NCBI RefSeq assembly: GCF_900220965.1 | Contig: NZ_OBQC01000002.1 | Location: forward strand, 337,176 to 401,175 | Length of the DNA stretch: 64,000 bases | Reading direction: 5' to 3' | From: Ureibacillus acetophenoni | GTDB taxonomy: Bacteria; Bacillota; Bacilli; Bacillales_A; Planococcaceae | Shown: piece by piece, positions 1 to 9,925 of the stretch | How positions within the stretch are numbered: position 1 is the stretch's first letter | Layout: every line of letters begins with the position of its first letter | Notes under the pieces: model-generated | Told to the model about the DNA's origin: nothing | Database searches by the model: none | Seen by the model: only the letters and a program-made list of their open reading frames with translations | Position numbers and translations under genes: made by a program

Positions 1-1519
1 TTGGAATGAGATGATTTTTTGCTATTTGTGTTTTTTCCATTTCTGTATAACCAGCAATCGATATTACTTCCATACGGTCAAGAAGTGGACCAGGAATCGT
101 GCTTAAATCGTTTGCAGTTGCAAGGAACATCACTTGCGATAAGTTATAAGGCTCTTCAATATAATGATCGCTAAAATTATGATTTTGTTCAGGGTCCAAA
201 ACTTCTAACATTGCCGCAGAAGGATCCCCTCTAAAGTCATTAGACATTTTATCAATTTCATCTAGTAAAAATACTGGATTCACTGTCCCTGCTTTTTTCA
301 TTCCTTGAATAATACGACCCGGCATTGCTCCAACGTAAGTACGACGATGACCACGAATTTCAGATTCGTCACGCACTCCACCTAGTGAAACACGTACAAA
401 CTTACGATCAAGACTTTCCGCTACAGAACGCGCTAAAGATGTTTTACCTACACCAGGTGGTCCAACTAAACATAGTATCGGTCCGCGAACCGATTGAGTA
501 AGTTGACGTACAGATAAATACTCTAAGATACGCTCTTTCACTTTTTCAAGTCCATCATGATCACGATTTAATATTTCTTCAGCATGTTTAATATCAAGTC
601 GGTCTGTAGTTGATTCTGTCCATGGAATCGTCACAAGCCATTCAATATAATTTCGAATGACTCCGCTTTCCGCACTTGCAGCTGGTAATTTTTCATAGCG
701 ATCCAATTCTTTAAATGCAACTTTTTGAGTGGATTCAGGCATGCCAGAACTTTCAATTCTTTTGCGTAAATCTGCAATTTCACCTGTTTTACCTTCCCTG
801 TCGCCTAGTTCAGATTGGATTGCTTTCATTTGTTCACGTAAGTAGTACTCTTTTTGAGTACGTTCCATGGCTTGCTTAACTTTTGAATTAATTTTCTTTT
901 CTAAATTTAGAACTTCTTGTTCGTCATGTAAACGAATAATAAGGTGATCTAATCGCTTTTTAATATTATAAATACTTAATATCTCTTGTTTTTCAGCAAT
1001 TTTTAGCGGAAGATGGGATGCAATTACATCCGCTAGTCTACCAGGTTCATCTATATCTACAACAGAATCAATCGTTTCAGTTGTAATTTTGTTAGAAGAT
1101 TTTGCATACTTTTCAAAATAACTTAATAATGTACGCATTAACGCTTCTATTTCAGCGTCTTTCGTTGTAGGATCTTCTTGGATTTCTACAGTAACCGAAG
1201 TAAATTTATTATCTTCATGATACTTTTGAATTTCACCACGGCTAATACCTTCAACTAAAATTCTCAATGTACCATTTGGTAATTTTAGCATTTGTTTTAC
1301 ATTTACAAGAGTACCAATTGTATATAAGTCTTCTTTTTCTGGTGATTCAATTCGCAAATCTTTTTGTGTTGCTAAGAAGATTTGATTATCATTCAACATC
1401 GCATGTTCTAATGCTGCAACAGATTTCGCTCTACCTACATCAATATGTAACACCATTGAAGGGTAAACTAATAATCCACGCAAAGGCAATAAAGGTTTTT
1501 TCTCTATTTTCTTGCTCAT
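1..1519 (-). CDS. lonA: ATP-dependent protease Lon (LonA), C-terminus cut off by window edge
   Basis: Cytosolic AAA+ protease that unfolds and degrades damaged and regulatory proteins. The visible 506 codons cover the N-terminal substrate-binding domain, starting [15 protein letters not shown], the central coiled-coil region and the AAA+ core: Walker [10 protein letters not shown], then [20 protein letters not shown] and Walker [10 protein letters not shown]. The serine-lysine protease domain lies beyond base 1. The ATG at 1519 has GGAGGTG about 8 nt upstream. B. subtilis has lonB between clpX and lonA; here the gap holds only a terminator and a doubtful short ORF. Identity is certain; only the 3' end is missing. 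Confidence 0.97.
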   Translation of the reverse strand, partial: MSKKIEKKPLLPLRGLLVYPSMVLHIDVGRAKSVAALEHAMLNDNQIFLATQKDLRIESPEKEDLYTIGTLVNVKQMLKLPNGTLRILVEGISRGEIQKYHEDNKFTSVTVEIQEDPTTKDAEIEALMRTLLSYFEKYAKSSNKITTETIDSVVDIDEPGRLADVIASHLPLKIAEKQEILSIYNIKKRLDHLIIRLHDEQEVLNLEKKINSKVKQAMERTQKEYYLREQMKAIQSELGDREGKTGEIADLRKRIESSGMPESTQKVAFKELDRYEKLPAASAESGVIRNYIEWLVTIPWTESTTDRLDIKHAEEILNRDHDGLEKVKERILEYLSVRQLTQSVRGPILCLVGPPGVGKTSLARSVAESLDRKFVRVSLGGVRDESEIRGHRRTYVGAMPGRIIQGMKKAGTVNPVFLLDEIDKMSNDFRGDPSAAMLEVLDPEQNHNFSDHYIEEPYNLSQVMFLATANDLSTIPGPLLDRMEVISIAGYTEMEKTQIAKNHLIP

Positions 1520-1861
1520 GCGCGTTTTCACCTCCATTTATTTATCCCGATTGAACGGAAAGTAATGACTCCTACATTAAGCTTAAATTAAGCATGTAAA
1601 GTCAAAATTTTTAAGCGACCTTGAAGGTCTGTTCAATAGAACTCAGATTTAAAAATAAATCTTCGTATAGTAACTTTAGTTTGCCCATATTTGTGAGCCC
1701 TCAACAACCAACTGTAAAGGTTTTTTAATCCTCGCTGTTTCAATTCAAAAGAAACATTCCGCTCACTTAGTATGTGATAAAGACATAACATTTCTCTAGG
1801 CATATTGTTAGCAATTTTTAGAGAGTACATGTACAAAAAGCCTAAACATTTTATGTAAATT
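1520..1861. other. Intergenic region between lonA and the clpX terminator (no lonB)
   Basis: About 340 bp holding the lonA promoter and leader. A 67-codon open frame on the minus strand (1633-1836) has no recognisable ribosome binding site. Its product is unfamiliar and its codon use does not look convincing, so it is not called a gene; it could be a relic. Nothing resembling the lonB protease, found here in B. subtilis, was seen. Confidence 0.5.
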
Positions 1862-1863
1862 GT

Positions 1864-1925
1864 TAAAAAAGCTGACTTACGACCATTACACGTAAAAAAC
1901 GTAAATTGCGAAGTCAGCTTTTATA
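1864..1925 (-). terminator. Rho-independent terminator after clpX
   Basis: Inverted repeat AAAAGCTGACTT / AAGTCAGCTTTT around a loop of about 35 nt, followed on the minus strand by a T-run. It lies just after the clpX stop and separates clpX from lonA. Confidence 0.8.
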
Positions 1926-1953
1926 TTCCTAAAAAGTGAATCTCGGTTGTTTT

Positions 1954-3219
1954 CTATGCTGATGTTTTTTCATTAAAATTTTTCAGCTCAGAACCATCAC
2001 TCAAGAACAATTTAGGTGCTTTTTTATCTAGAATTGTTTCTTTTGTAATAATACATTTCACAATATCATCGCGTGATGGTAACTCAAACATCATATCAAG
2101 CATCGTAGATTCAATAATTGATCTTAACCCACGAGCACCTGTTTTTCGTTCGATTGCTTCTTTAGCAATTGCATTTAAAGCCTCTTCATCGAACTCAAGT
2201 TCTACTTTGTCGAGTTCAAGCATTTTTTGATATTGCTTTACTAATGCATTTTTAGGCTCAGTTAAAATACGAACTAATGCTTCTTCGTCTAATTGCTCAA
2301 GAGATGCTAATACTGGAAGTCGGCCAATAAACTCAGGTATTAAACCAAACTTCAGTAAATCTTCAGGAATTAGCTGTGCTAATACTGACTCAGTATCATC
2401 TTTTTTCGTTGTATTTGAGCCAAATCCGATTACTTTTTCACCTTGACGGCGTTTAATAATTTGCTCAATACCATCAAATGCTCCACCAACGATAAATAAG
2501 ATGTTTGTAGTATCAATTTGTAAGAACTCTTGATGAGGATGCTTACGACCACCTTGTGGAGGCACACTTGCTACAGTTCCTTCAAGAATTTTTAGTAATG
2601 CTTGTTGTACACCTTCACCTGAAACATCTCGAGTAATAGATGGATTCTCAGATTTACGTGCTACTTTATCGATTTCATCAATATAAATGATACCTTTTTC
2701 TGCACGTTCTATATCGTAATCTGCAGCTTGAATTAGTTTTAATAGGATGTTTTCAACATCTTCCCCTACATAACCAGCTTCCGTAAGTGATGTAGCATCT
2801 GCAATTGCAAATGGAACGTTTAAAATACGTGCTAACGTTTGTGCAAGTAATGTTTTACCACTACCTGTTGGTCCTATTAATACGATGTTAGATTTAGATA
2901 ATTCAACATCATCAATCTTACTGTTCGAATTTATACGTTTATAATGATTGTACACAGCAACAGCTAATGCTTTCTTAGCGCGCTCTTGTCCAATAACATA
3001 TTCATCTAAAATGGATAATATTTCTTTTGGCTTAGGAATGTCTTGAAATTCAATTTCTTCCTCGACACCTAGCTCTTCGACGACGATTTCAGAGCAAAGC
3101 TCGATACATTCATCACAAATATAAACACCAGGTCCTGCAACTAATTTTCTTACTTGTTCTTGAGGTTTCCCACAGAACGAGCACTTTAAATTGCCTTTTT
3201 CATCATTAAATTTGAACAA
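1954..3219 (-). CDS. clpX: ATP-dependent Clp protease ATP-binding subunit ClpX
   Basis: AAA+ unfoldase that delivers substrates to ClpP. At 421 aa it is the usual length. The N-terminal zinc-binding domain carries four cysteines (C13, C16, C35, C38). Walker A GPTGSGKT is at about residues 116-123, Walker B is IIYIDEIDK, and the FIGRLPV region and C-terminal small domain follow. It lies downstream of tig as in B. subtilis, separated by about 400 bp with a structured element, and has its own terminator. The product is cytosolic and hexameric. Confidence 0.98.
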   Translation of the reverse strand: MFKFNDEKGNLKCSFCGKPQEQVRKLVAGPGVYICDECIELCSEIVVEELGVEEEIEFQDIPKPKEILSILDEYVIGQERAKKALAVAVYNHYKRINSNSKIDDVELSKSNIVLIGPTGSGKTLLAQTLARILNVPFAIADATSLTEAGYVGEDVENILLKLIQAADYDIERAEKGIIYIDEIDKVARKSENPSITRDVSGEGVQQALLKILEGTVASVPPQGGRKHPHQEFLQIDTTNILFIVGGAFDGIEQIIKRRQGEKVIGFGSNTTKKDDTESVLAQLIPEDLLKFGLIPEFIGRLPVLASLEQLDEEALVRILTEPKNALVKQYQKMLELDKVELEFDEEALNAIAKEAIERKTGARGLRSIIESTMLDMMFELPSRDDIVKCIITKETILDKKAPKLFLSDGSELKNFNEKTSA

Positions 3220-3329
3220 TTTGCTTCACCCCTATTCAAGCAACTATCTTACAAGATTCTGTTATCTTTATCAAATAAGTTGTCTTTTTGATGCAAGTAG
3301 AACTTTCCCACTAGCATAATTTATGTATA

Positions 3330-3561
3330 AATTACTATTTAACTTCATTCAGTGAATGAAGTTAAAGCCTCCGGCGGATGCCACAGATTTTTTAAAGGAT
3401 TAATAAATGAACTTAGACTATGAGCGCCACGTCCTGTGCAAACGTCTAAGTGACCAACATCCTGTTGGCCTAAGCTCGATAAAATCTGGGCGCACATGTT
3501 TTTACTGTGACGAAAGCTTGCGGCAGTCACAAATACGCCAAAGCGCATTTGATTATGTTAT
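3330..3561. repeat. Structured intergenic element, candidate dispersed repeat
   Basis: The clpX-tig gap holds about 230 bp that is more GC-rich than its surroundings and has short perfect hairpins: CCAACA-TCC-TGTTGG at 3454-3468 and TGTGAC/GTCACA at 3506-3531. ORFs on both strands overlap it but lack ribosome binding sites. The conceptual minus-strand product resembles spurious short proteins I associate, from memory, with multicopy intergenic repeats of Lysinibacillus-type genomes. Only one copy is present here, so repeat status cannot be shown from this sequence. Confidence 0.4.
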
Positions 3562-3595
3562 AAAACAAGGCACGGGAAAACCGTACCTTGTTTAT
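3562..3595 (-). terminator. Rho-independent terminator after tig
   Basis: Stem AAACAAGGTACGG / CCGTGCCTTGTTT on the minus strand with a short loop, followed by TTTTAT. It lies about 30 bp past the tig stop. Confidence 0.75.
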
Positions 3596-3626
3596 TTCTT
3601 ATTTCATTTTACTAAATTGTGGCAAA

Positions 3627-4919
3627 TTATTCAGTAATTTTTGCATTTTCTACTAAAAATTCTACTGTTTTTTGAGTACGAATATCGTTCTCTAAAATTT
3701 CAGATGTTCCACCTAATGCTGTTAAAATTTGTTCTTTATCCATACCGAATTGTGCACCCATTTTATCAAGTTCTGCATCGATATCTTCTTGAGTTACTTC
3801 TATTCCTTCAGCTTTAGCGATAGCTTCAAGTGTTAATGAAATACGCACGCGTTTTTCAGCATCTGGACGCATTTGCTCATGTAAAGCATTTTCGTCTTGA
3901 CCAGAGAATTGATAGTAAAGGTCAAGAGTCATACCTTGCATTTGTAAACGTTGACCAAATTCCTCAATCATACGGTGAATTTCGTTATGAGTCATTGCTT
4001 CTGGAATGTCGATTTCAGCGTTTTCAGCAGCTTTTTCAACTAATTCATCACGTAATGAGCCTTCCGCGTCTGCTTTCTTTTGTTCAGCAGCTTGTTCTTT
4101 TAGTTTTGCACGTAATGCATCTAATGATTCTACTTCTGGATCAATTTCTTTTGCAAATTCATCGTTAAGTTCTGGTAAAACTTTAGTTTTTACTTCTTTA
4201 ACAGTTACTTTGAAAGTAGCTTCTTTACCAGCAAGTTCTGCAGCATGGTATTCTTCTGGGAATGTAACAACTACATCTTTCGCTTCACCAGCTTTTAAAC
4301 CTACTAATTGCTCTTCAAATCCAGGAATGAATGAACCTGAACCGATTTCAAGTGGATAATCTTCACCTTTACCACCTTCAAATGCTTCATCACCAACGAA
4401 ACCTTCGAAGTCGATTACAGCAGTGTCACCTTCAATAATTGCTTCGTCTTCTTTAATTTCTAATTCAGCTTTACGAGCTAATTGAGATTGGATTTGTTCT
4501 TCAATTTCTTCATCAGTTACTTCTGTACTTAATTTTGCAACTTCTAAACCTTTATATTCACCAAGTTTTGGTTCAGGTTTTACAGTTACAGTTGCTGTAA
4601 ATGTGAACGCTTGATTTTTTTCAAAGTTTTCAGTTCCATCAATTTGTGGGTAGTCAACAGGAACGATACCAGTTTCGTCGATTGCATTTGAGTATGCATC
4701 TGGAACTAAGATTTCAAGTGCATCTTGGTATAATGCTTCTACACCAAAACGCTTTTCAAATAATTGACGTGGCATTTTTCCTTTACGGAAACCAGGTACG
4801 TTAATTTCTTTTACTACTTTAGCAAAAGCTTTATCGATTGCTTTATTTACTTCTTCAACTGGCACTTCAATTGTTAATAAGCCAGAATTTCCTTCTTGTT
4901 TTTCCCATTTTGCTGACAT
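3627..4919 (-). CDS. tig: Trigger factor (ribosome-associated chaperone and prolyl isomerase)
   Basis: Binds the ribosome exit tunnel, shields nascent chains and has FKBP-type prolyl isomerase activity. At 430 aa it is the family length. The N-terminal ribosome-binding signature [17 protein letters not shown] is at about residues 43-59. The FKBP-like domain covers about 160-245 ([16 protein letters not shown]), followed by the helical C-terminal substrate-binding arms. The ATG has a GGAGGT site upstream. It is followed by its own terminator, so clpX is probably transcribed separately. Confidence 0.98.
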   Translation of the reverse strand: MSAKWEKQEGNSGLLTIEVPVEEVNKAIDKAFAKVVKEINVPGFRKGKMPRQLFEKRFGVEALYQDALEILVPDAYSNAIDETGIVPVDYPQIDGTENFEKNQAFTFTATVTVKPEPKLGEYKGLEVAKLSTEVTDEEIEEQIQSQLARKAELEIKEDEAIIEGDTAVIDFEGFVGDEAFEGGKGEDYPLEIGSGSFIPGFEEQLVGLKAGEAKDVVVTFPEEYHAAELAGKEATFKVTVKEVKTKVLPELNDEFAKEIDPEVESLDALRAKLKEQAAEQKKADAEGSLRDELVEKAAENAEIDIPEAMTHNEIHRMIEEFGQRLQMQGMTLDLYYQFSGQDENALHEQMRPDAEKRVRISLTLEAIAKAEGIEVTQEDIDAELDKMGAQFGMDKEQILTALGGTSEILENDIRTQKTVEFLVENAKITE

Positions 4920-5023
4920 ATATTAATACCTCCAAAAATAATTTACAGTTTGACAAACATCTCGTTACATACGATTTGACAACCATTTTAGTATATCATA
5001 GTCTCTCATAGTTTCAACTTTTT

Positions 5024-6025
5024 TCATACTTCTCGTAGTTCTGTAATTTCTTCAAGCTTTTGCAAAAATCCGATGAGCTCGTAGTCCATTTCTTGCATAC
5101 TTCCAAACATTAAACTTACGAAATCAATATAAGCATAACTTAAATCTTCTGAATCATAATCTAGCCAATCAAAAGGATATGTGGCAATTGCATGTTTAGA
5201 TATTAAGTATTCTACCATTTCAAGTTTAGATGGCTCTTGGTCTAATCGATCTCTAACAATTGATAATATCTTCTTATATTTAGGTAATTTCGTTGGCAAT
5301 AAAAGACTCGATGGATTTACTTCCATCTGTTGCTCAAATTTACTAATCCTTAAATTTATATCGACTTCTTGTTCAACTAATAAAATTAAAATCAAACTTT
5401 TTACAAATGGATGTGTCGATTCATGTTCAATAATATCCTTCAATTGTCCAACAATAGGTCTTATATTTGCCTCAGTTAATTCCTGGATAAGTATCAATTG
5501 TTGGTTAGATGAAAGTGATAGAAAACGATTTAATTCGTATTTACTTTCATCTTGCACCTGATCTGAGAAATTTACATCATGGAAAAATTCATCATTCGTT
5601 CCTACTATATTTGCATTTAAATTTTTTAATCGTTCGAATTTTTCAATTTGGTTTTCAGGTATAGCCCCTTCTTCCAACAATGATGTAATGATTGTTTCAA
5701 CTTCTTTATATTGTTTCAGTTGCATACAAATTGTTAAATATAATTCCATTACCTCTAAATACATTGATGGTCCTATACTTAAAAGTTTCTCACATACTTC
5801 TTTCGCTTTATCATAAGCTTTAGTTTCATATAATGAATAAGCATATACACTTAATGTGATTTCATCGCCTTCGGTGTATTGCAATGCTTCTTGGAAATAT
5901 TGATTTGCAAGGTCAAACTGATAATTTTCCACATATTTATGTGCTGTTGAAATAAGTCTTTCAACAGTTCCTGGGAAAACGACGACATTTTCAAACTTCT
6001 GTATTTTTTGTTTTTTCTTTTTCAA
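5024..6025 (-). CDS. ysoA: TPR-repeat protein, YsoA-like
   Basis: About 333 aa, rich in helical tetratricopeptide repeats in the N-terminal half (for example DLANQYFQEALQYTEGDE and AYDKAKEVCEKLL). It is cytosolic with no signal peptide and has a lysine-rich start. Its place directly upstream of tig matches B. subtilis ysoA; function is unknown, probably protein-protein interaction. Start choice: GGGGTGATGGCATTG contains an ATG (6031) and a GTG (6034), but GGGGTGAT is itself a good Shine-Dalgarno sequence placed correctly only for the TTG at 6025. If the ATG is used, the protein gains two residues. Confidence 0.85.
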   Translation of the reverse strand: MKKKKQKIQKFENVVVFPGTVERLISTAHKYVENYQFDLANQYFQEALQYTEGDEITLSVYAYSLYETKAYDKAKEVCEKLLSIGPSMYLEVMELYLTICMQLKQYKEVETIITSLLEEGAIPENQIEKFERLKNLNANIVGTNDEFFHDVNFSDQVQDESKYELNRFLSLSSNQQLILIQELTEANIRPIVGQLKDIIEHESTHPFVKSLILILLVEQEVDINLRISKFEQQMEVNPSSLLLPTKLPKYKKILSIVRDRLDQEPSKLEMVEYLISKHAIATYPFDWLDYDSEDLSYAYIDFVSLMFGSMQEMDYELIGFLQKLEEITELREV

Positions 6026-6220
6026 TGCCATCACCCCAAGCTGTAACTTTCATAAAAATATCCATAATCATTGTCATTTTACCGTTATTTACAAATCGTA
6101 ACAACAGATTTTTTTAAATTACACTTTTACCTAATTGGTTATTAATCAATGTTACCAGCGAAATAAGAATTTAATCTTTTTATCTAATAATTAGATGGTG
6201 TCAGGACTGAAAGTAAATGA

Positions 6221-6373
6221 TCAAAGATATTTCGGATGCATTTCCTGGTTCAAATGTCCTTCATCACCTTTATGAAAGACATTTCCGATGCATTTACTTC
6301 TTCAAATGTCCTTCATCACCTCTGTGAAAGACATTTCCAATGCATTTCCTTCTACAAATGTCCTTCATCCCTT
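6221..6373. repeat. 52-bp tandem repeat, about three copies, each able to form a hairpin
   Basis: The marker CAAATGTCCTTCAT occurs at 6251, 6303 and 6355, exactly 52 bp apart. Each unit contains AAATGTCCTTCAT followed after a short loop by ATGAAAGACATTT or a close variant, so each junction can form a hairpin. The first copy is the most diverged. No ORF or promoter is evident. It lies in the gap between ysoA and the thiamine transporter gene. Confidence 0.75.
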
Positions 6374-6394
6374 AAGGTAAACAATCTCCAGAAT

Positions 6395-6440
6395 AAAAAA
6401 TAGAGCCACCTCGTATTTAAGCATCGAGATGGCTCTATCT
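6395..6440 (-). terminator. Rho-independent terminator after thiT
   Basis: On the minus strand TAGAGCCATCTCG ... CGAGGTGGCTCTA forms a long stem followed by TTTTTTATT. It begins directly after the thiT stop codon. Confidence 0.85.
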
Positions 6441-6443
6441 TAT

Positions 6444-7004
6444 TTATGAAGCTGTTTTTAATAATCTAGGTGCACTTGTAAATATGAATGTACCGACGAT
6501 GGCAGTTAAAATAATCGCAGGGATCATATAAGAACTATTGTAACTTAATGTATAAAGCCATACATTTTGGTCCCCTGCGTATTCCCAGAAGAAAATTGCA
6601 CCTGCAAGGGAGTGTGCAGCAAAACGGAGAAGCCCACCAATTACAATCCCTAAAACGATATATAAACTTAGTTTTTTCTTGTTTAGAGATTTAGCAGCGT
6701 CAATAATTTGGTGACGGAAAATTCCAGCTAAACCGACAACTGTGAAGGCAATTACATAGTCAAGTAATGCCTGTGCCCAGTGTAAAATGTAAGCACCTAA
6801 AGCCATTTGTAATACACCTATTAACAATCCTGTAGTTAAGCCAGCAACTAAGCCCCAACGAACAGCCATAATTAAAATCGGCAACATAACAAAGCTAATG
6901 GATCCGCCTTGTGGCCATAATGAAAATGAAATTTTGTCTAAAACTAGACCGACTGCTACAAAAATAGCAATCTCCACAAGCATTAGTAATCTAAATTTGT
7001 TCAT
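6444..7004 (-). CDS. thiT: Energy-coupled thiamine transporter substrate-binding protein ThiT (YuaJ)
   Basis: Integral membrane S component of an ECF transporter that binds thiamine and works with the shared EcfA/EcfA'/EcfT module, which is not in this window. 186 aa with about six membrane segments. It has the ThiT-type features GGSISFVMLPI and an aromatic stretch ending in YNSSYMIPAIIL. The start is ATG 7004, preceded by GAGGAG; an upstream in-frame start would add 12 residues without a better site. A TPP riboswitch with a terminator in its leader supports the thiamine assignment strongly. Confidence 0.93.
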   Translation of the reverse strand: MNKFRLLMLVEIAIFVAVGLVLDKISFSLWPQGGSISFVMLPILIMAVRWGLVAGLTTGLLIGVLQMALGAYILHWAQALLDYVIAFTVVGLAGIFRHQIIDAAKSLNKKKLSLYIVLGIVIGGLLRFAAHSLAGAIFFWEYAGDQNVWLYTLSYNSSYMIPAIILTAIVGTFIFTSAPRLLKTAS

Positions 7005-7077
7005 AACAATTCTCCTCTCTTTTATTCCGATGTAGAACATTTGAGAAGGAATAAAAACCGGTTTATTGATTAAAAGA

Positions 7078-7113
7078 AAAAAATGACATCAGGACAGAGC
7101 CTGACGCCATTTT
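7078..7113 (-). terminator. Riboswitch expression-platform terminator upstream of thiT
   Basis: Minus-strand stem GGCGTCAGG / CCTGATGTC (two G-U pairs as RNA) followed by ATTTTTTT. It sits between the TPP aptamer and the thiT start, which fits premature termination when TPP is bound. Confidence 0.8.
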
Positions 7114-7125
7114 GGAGTCGGTTTC

Positions 7126-7225
7126 TATCCACATCCCTACGCAAGTGCTAACTTACAGGTTCAAAGGGTTAGCGCAAACAAGTGCGCAATCTCAGCTGAC
7201 TTCATCAGCTCCCCCTGTGGGTTAT
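7126..7225 (-). promoter_or_regulatory. TPP (THI-box) riboswitch aptamer controlling thiT
   Basis: The minus strand shows the conserved THI elements in order: GGGGGAGCTGATG, then GCTGAGAT, then ACCCTTTGAACCTG, then the closing GCGTAGGGAT. A terminator follows before thiT. This predicts that high thiamine pyrophosphate shuts off transporter expression. Confidence 0.95.
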
Positions 7226-7391
7226 ACATCAAGTTTTTTGTTTGAACACTTCTATTCTAGCAAATTATTACTTTTTTACAACTATCTTTAATATAACAAT
7301 TTTAAATTTTCGAAAAATGTTCGAACACTCGAACACTAGTTGCAAATAAATACTACCTTCCAACCACTTAAAACATTAGAAGTAACTTATA

Positions 7392-8273
7392 TTATTCCAT
7401 TTCACTTGCTAGTTTCTTAATTAAGCTAGGTAACCAATCATCTAGATGAAGAAATTCATAGCTTGCTTCTTTAGCTTTTTGTGGAGTCATATACCAATCT
7501 TTAGGTACTCCAAATGGAGAACGACTTTCATCGTTTCCTACAAGAGTGATTTTTGCCTTTTTCCCTGTTGCTTCTTCTATCAAATCAATTAACTCTTGCA
7601 TTGAATACGAGCCCGTTGATGTAGCATTGAAAGGACCTTCAATGTTAGACGTTCCAGCAAACTTTAGAAATCCTGCTGCATCATCAGAAAGTATATAGGA
7701 CATTCGAGCATCCATATTAACAAAACCAATCGGTTGTTCTTTTGCAACTCGCTCTATATGGAAATGTAATCTTTTCGTATAATCATCTTCCCCTAGAACA
7801 ATTGGGAATCTGACAGCAACTATAGGGAACGATGCTTTCTGGAAAAATACTGCTTCAGCTTGTCGTTTACCTTCTCCATAAGAAAAATCCTCTACATCTC
7901 CGTATCTAATTTCATAAGTATACGGGTTAAAATCTTCTTCTGTAAGATCAGAACCCAATTCTTGATCCAATGTTGAAAGTGTAGAAGTTAAAATATATTT
8001 TTTTGTCTTACCATCAAAAATCTCGCATGCAGCTAGTGCTTCATTTGGTGAAAAACAAATATTATCATAAACAATATCCCAATGTTCTTCGCCAACAGCA
8101 TCTTTTAATGAACTTGCATTCTTTCGATCAACTTTTACTTGCTTTACCTGTGAACCGAAAGGATGTTGTACATTTCCGCGCGTTGCAATCGTTACATCGT
8201 GTCCTTCTTCTATTAGAAGTTGAACTAATTTCTTCCCAAAAAACCTCGTACCACCTAGCACTAAAATTTTCAT
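7392..8273 (-). CDS. NAD-dependent epimerase/dehydratase family protein (extended SDR-like)
   Basis: 293 aa with an N-terminal Rossmann fold: MKILVLGGTRFFGKKL carries the GxxGxxG-like dinucleotide site. The short-chain dehydrogenase pattern is degenerate, so it resembles the atypical SDR reductase/epimerase group (CSP41/isoflavone-reductase-like) more than a classical sugar epimerase. No signal peptide, so cytosolic. The start is ATG 8273, preceded by AAGGGGG; upstream in-frame codons lack such a site. It appears monocistronic, close to the DUF4097 gene but without overlap. The substrate cannot be deduced. Confidence 0.85.
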   Translation of the reverse strand: MKILVLGGTRFFGKKLVQLLIEEGHDVTIATRGNVQHPFGSQVKQVKVDRKNASSLKDAVGEEHWDIVYDNICFSPNEALAACEIFDGKTKKYILTSTLSTLDQELGSDLTEEDFNPYTYEIRYGDVEDFSYGEGKRQAEAVFFQKASFPIVAVRFPIVLGEDDYTKRLHFHIERVAKEQPIGFVNMDARMSYILSDDAAGFLKFAGTSNIEGPFNATSTGSYSMQELIDLIEEATGKKAKITLVGNDESRSPFGVPKDWYMTPQKAKEASYEFLHLDDWLPSLIKKLASEME

Positions 8274-8357
8274 TAGTAATCCCCCTTGACCAAACATGCC
8301 TTTACATATTTGCAACTGTCACAAGTTTTCACGCATTAAACAATCTCTAATTTGAAG

Positions 8358-9410
8358 TTAGACTTCTTGCAAACTTGCTGTTGTAACAGTAATACGACCA
8401 GCATCTGTTTTTAACCGTATTGGAATATTTCCTTCGCCAAAGACAAAGCTTTTTCCTTTTTCTCCATAAACAGAAATTCTTCCAAAATCCGATTTAACTG
8501 ATAGAGCTGCATTTTCAATCTTTTCATCCGTTGTTAATGTAATACTTCCATTATCCGACTTAAAAACAATAGGTTTTGTAATTACTGGAATGTACCCCTC
8601 GATTCGTCCGTTATCTGTTGTAGCATGTATTTCACCAACTACATCATTTAATTCTATTCTTCCATTATCCGTTGAGAACTCAAACTTTTCGGATTTCGAA
8701 TTTTTTGCTACGATTCGACCATTGTCTGTTGAAAAAACAGCTTGTGTGAAATGTGATTTTTCAATTTCTATACGACCATTGTCTGTGTCTGCTTTCATCT
8801 TACTAGCTAATAATGATTTTAATATAATTTTTCCATTATCTGTCTCTAACCCGATTGTTTTCGCTTGTTGTTCTGCTATTTGGATTTTCCCGTTATCATT
8901 TTTGATCAATATTTGTTCGTATAATTGTTGAGGCAATTGGATAATTACGTGAACATCCGATGAGAAATTCACATTAATTTGGAAGAAGAAGAATTTTTTA
9001 AATGAGTTTTCTCGGCTAATACGAATTTTTAAAGTATCATTTATTACGTCCATTTTTGTAACGGTTTTACCATCCTTATCTCTAACATGAATATAAGGTT
9101 TTTCGTCTTTCGATGGAATAATTGTTAAATCAGCTGAATCAGAAACGATGTCTACTTTAATAAATTTTGGTACATTAATCGGTTCCATTTCAACAGTTGT
9201 TTCATTGATCGGTTCTGCATAAGCTTCCAACAGTTCTTCAGCAAGTAAATCAACCGGTCCAAGAGCTTCGATAATCTCTTCATCTGTCTTACCTTCCGCT
9301 CTTGCACTTGTAAAATGTTCGCGAAAATCGCGAATAATATCTTTTCTTTCCTCTTCGCTTAAGCGTTTTAAACCAAGCTCAAGTTGTTTATAGAATGTTT
9401 CCTCTGTCAT
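8358..9410 (-). CDS. DUF1700 (HAAS-type) plus DUF4097 beta-helix protein
   Basis: 350 aa in two parts. Residues 1 to about 60 form a helical DUF1700/HAAS-like domain ([34 protein letters not shown]), often paired with PadR regulators. From about residue 165 there are nine repeats of about 20 residues built on [ST]DNGRI (KNDNGKI, ETDNGKI, DTDNGRI, STDNGRI twice, TTDNGRI, KSDNGSI, KSDFGRI, KTDAGRI), typical of the right-handed beta-helix of DUF4097. There is no clear signal peptide or membrane anchor. The ATG overlaps the PadR stop by 4 bp, so the two are translationally coupled. Probably part of an envelope-stress-type circuit; exact role unknown. Confidence 0.85.
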   Translation of the reverse strand: MTEETFYKQLELGLKRLSEEERKDIIRDFREHFTSARAEGKTDEEIIEALGPVDLLAEELLEAYAEPINETTVEMEPINVPKFIKVDIVSDSADLTIIPSKDEKPYIHVRDKDGKTVTKMDVINDTLKIRISRENSFKKFFFFQINVNFSSDVHVIIQLPQQLYEQILIKNDNGKIQIAEQQAKTIGLETDNGKIILKSLLASKMKADTDNGRIEIEKSHFTQAVFSTDNGRIVAKNSKSEKFEFSTDNGRIELNDVVGEIHATTDNGRIEGYIPVITKPIVFKSDNGSITLTTDEKIENAALSVKSDFGRISVYGEKGKSFVFGEGNIPIRLKTDAGRITVTTASLQEV

Positions 9411-9727
9411 TTCGAATCCTCCCCATCAATTAGCTCATTAACGCCTTTAATAAAATTCTTCCAATCTTCACGAAGTTCCTTTAAATTTTGTTTTCCTAAC
9501 TCTGTAATCTTGTAGTATTTACGTGGTGGACCTTCTGTTGATTCCTTTAAATAGGTAGTAAAATACCCTTCCTTTGTAAGTCGTCTTAAAAGTGGATATA
9601 CAGATCCTTCTGAAATTTCAATTTGATTTGATATTGCTTGAACTAATTCGTAACCATACATGTCTTGTTGATCTAATAGAGCTAGAACACATAAATTTAA
9701 AACACCCTTTTTGAATTGAACGTTCAA
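9407..9727 (-). CDS. PadR-family transcriptional regulator
   Basis: 106-aa winged-helix repressor. It shows the PadR pattern: [16 protein letters not shown], then [19 protein letters not shown], then [12 protein letters not shown] and a C-terminal dimerising helix. The TTG at 9727 is chosen because AGGAAGGTG lies the right distance upstream; a GTG at 9745 would add six residues without a site. It overlaps the DUF4097 gene by 4 bp. A perfect inverted repeat just upstream is a likely autoregulatory operator. PadR proteins of this type usually repress their own operon. Confidence 0.9.
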   Translation of the reverse strand: MNVQFKKGVLNLCVLALLDQQDMYGYELVQAISNQIEISEGSVYPLLRRLTKEGYFTTYLKESTEGPPRKYYKITELGKQNLKELREDWKNFIKGVNELIDGEDSK

Positions 9728-9755
9728 GTACCACACCTTCCTCACTACTGTTCAT

Positions 9756-9787
9756 TGTATAATAGTGCATCATATAGGTATTATACA
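9756..9787. promoter_or_regulatory. Inverted repeat, candidate PadR operator
   Basis: TGTATAATA (9756-9764) and TATTATACA (9779-9787) are perfect inverted arms with a 14-bp spacer, 29 bp upstream of the padR start. The arms also contain TATAAT-like -10 sequence, so binding would overlap the promoter. Confidence 0.55.
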
Positions 9788-9925
9788 TTGCAAGGTACTA
9801 GAATACTTTCATTACTCATTCGAAAACAGAGCGAGAAGTTTCGACAGAACGAATGATTTAAAAATTCGCGTTTTTAATTCACATAATTGCACATAATAAA
9901 ATGTAAATTAAGGAGGGATATACGT

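Noticed and set aside
1633-1836. 67-codon ORF on the minus strand
   Set aside because: No ribosome binding site, no recognisable domain and unlikely codon use; kept only as a note.
3345-3637. Overlapping ORFs on both strands between clpX and tig
   Set aside because: No ribosome binding sites, overlap each other and lie in a hairpin-rich noncoding element.
6221-6373. CRISPR array
   Set aside because: The 52-bp repeats are directly adjacent with no unique spacers, and there are no cas genes.
8590-8931. Plus-strand ORF opposite the DUF4097 gene with regular repeats
   Set aside because: Its regularity only mirrors the DNGRI repeats of the real gene on the other strand.
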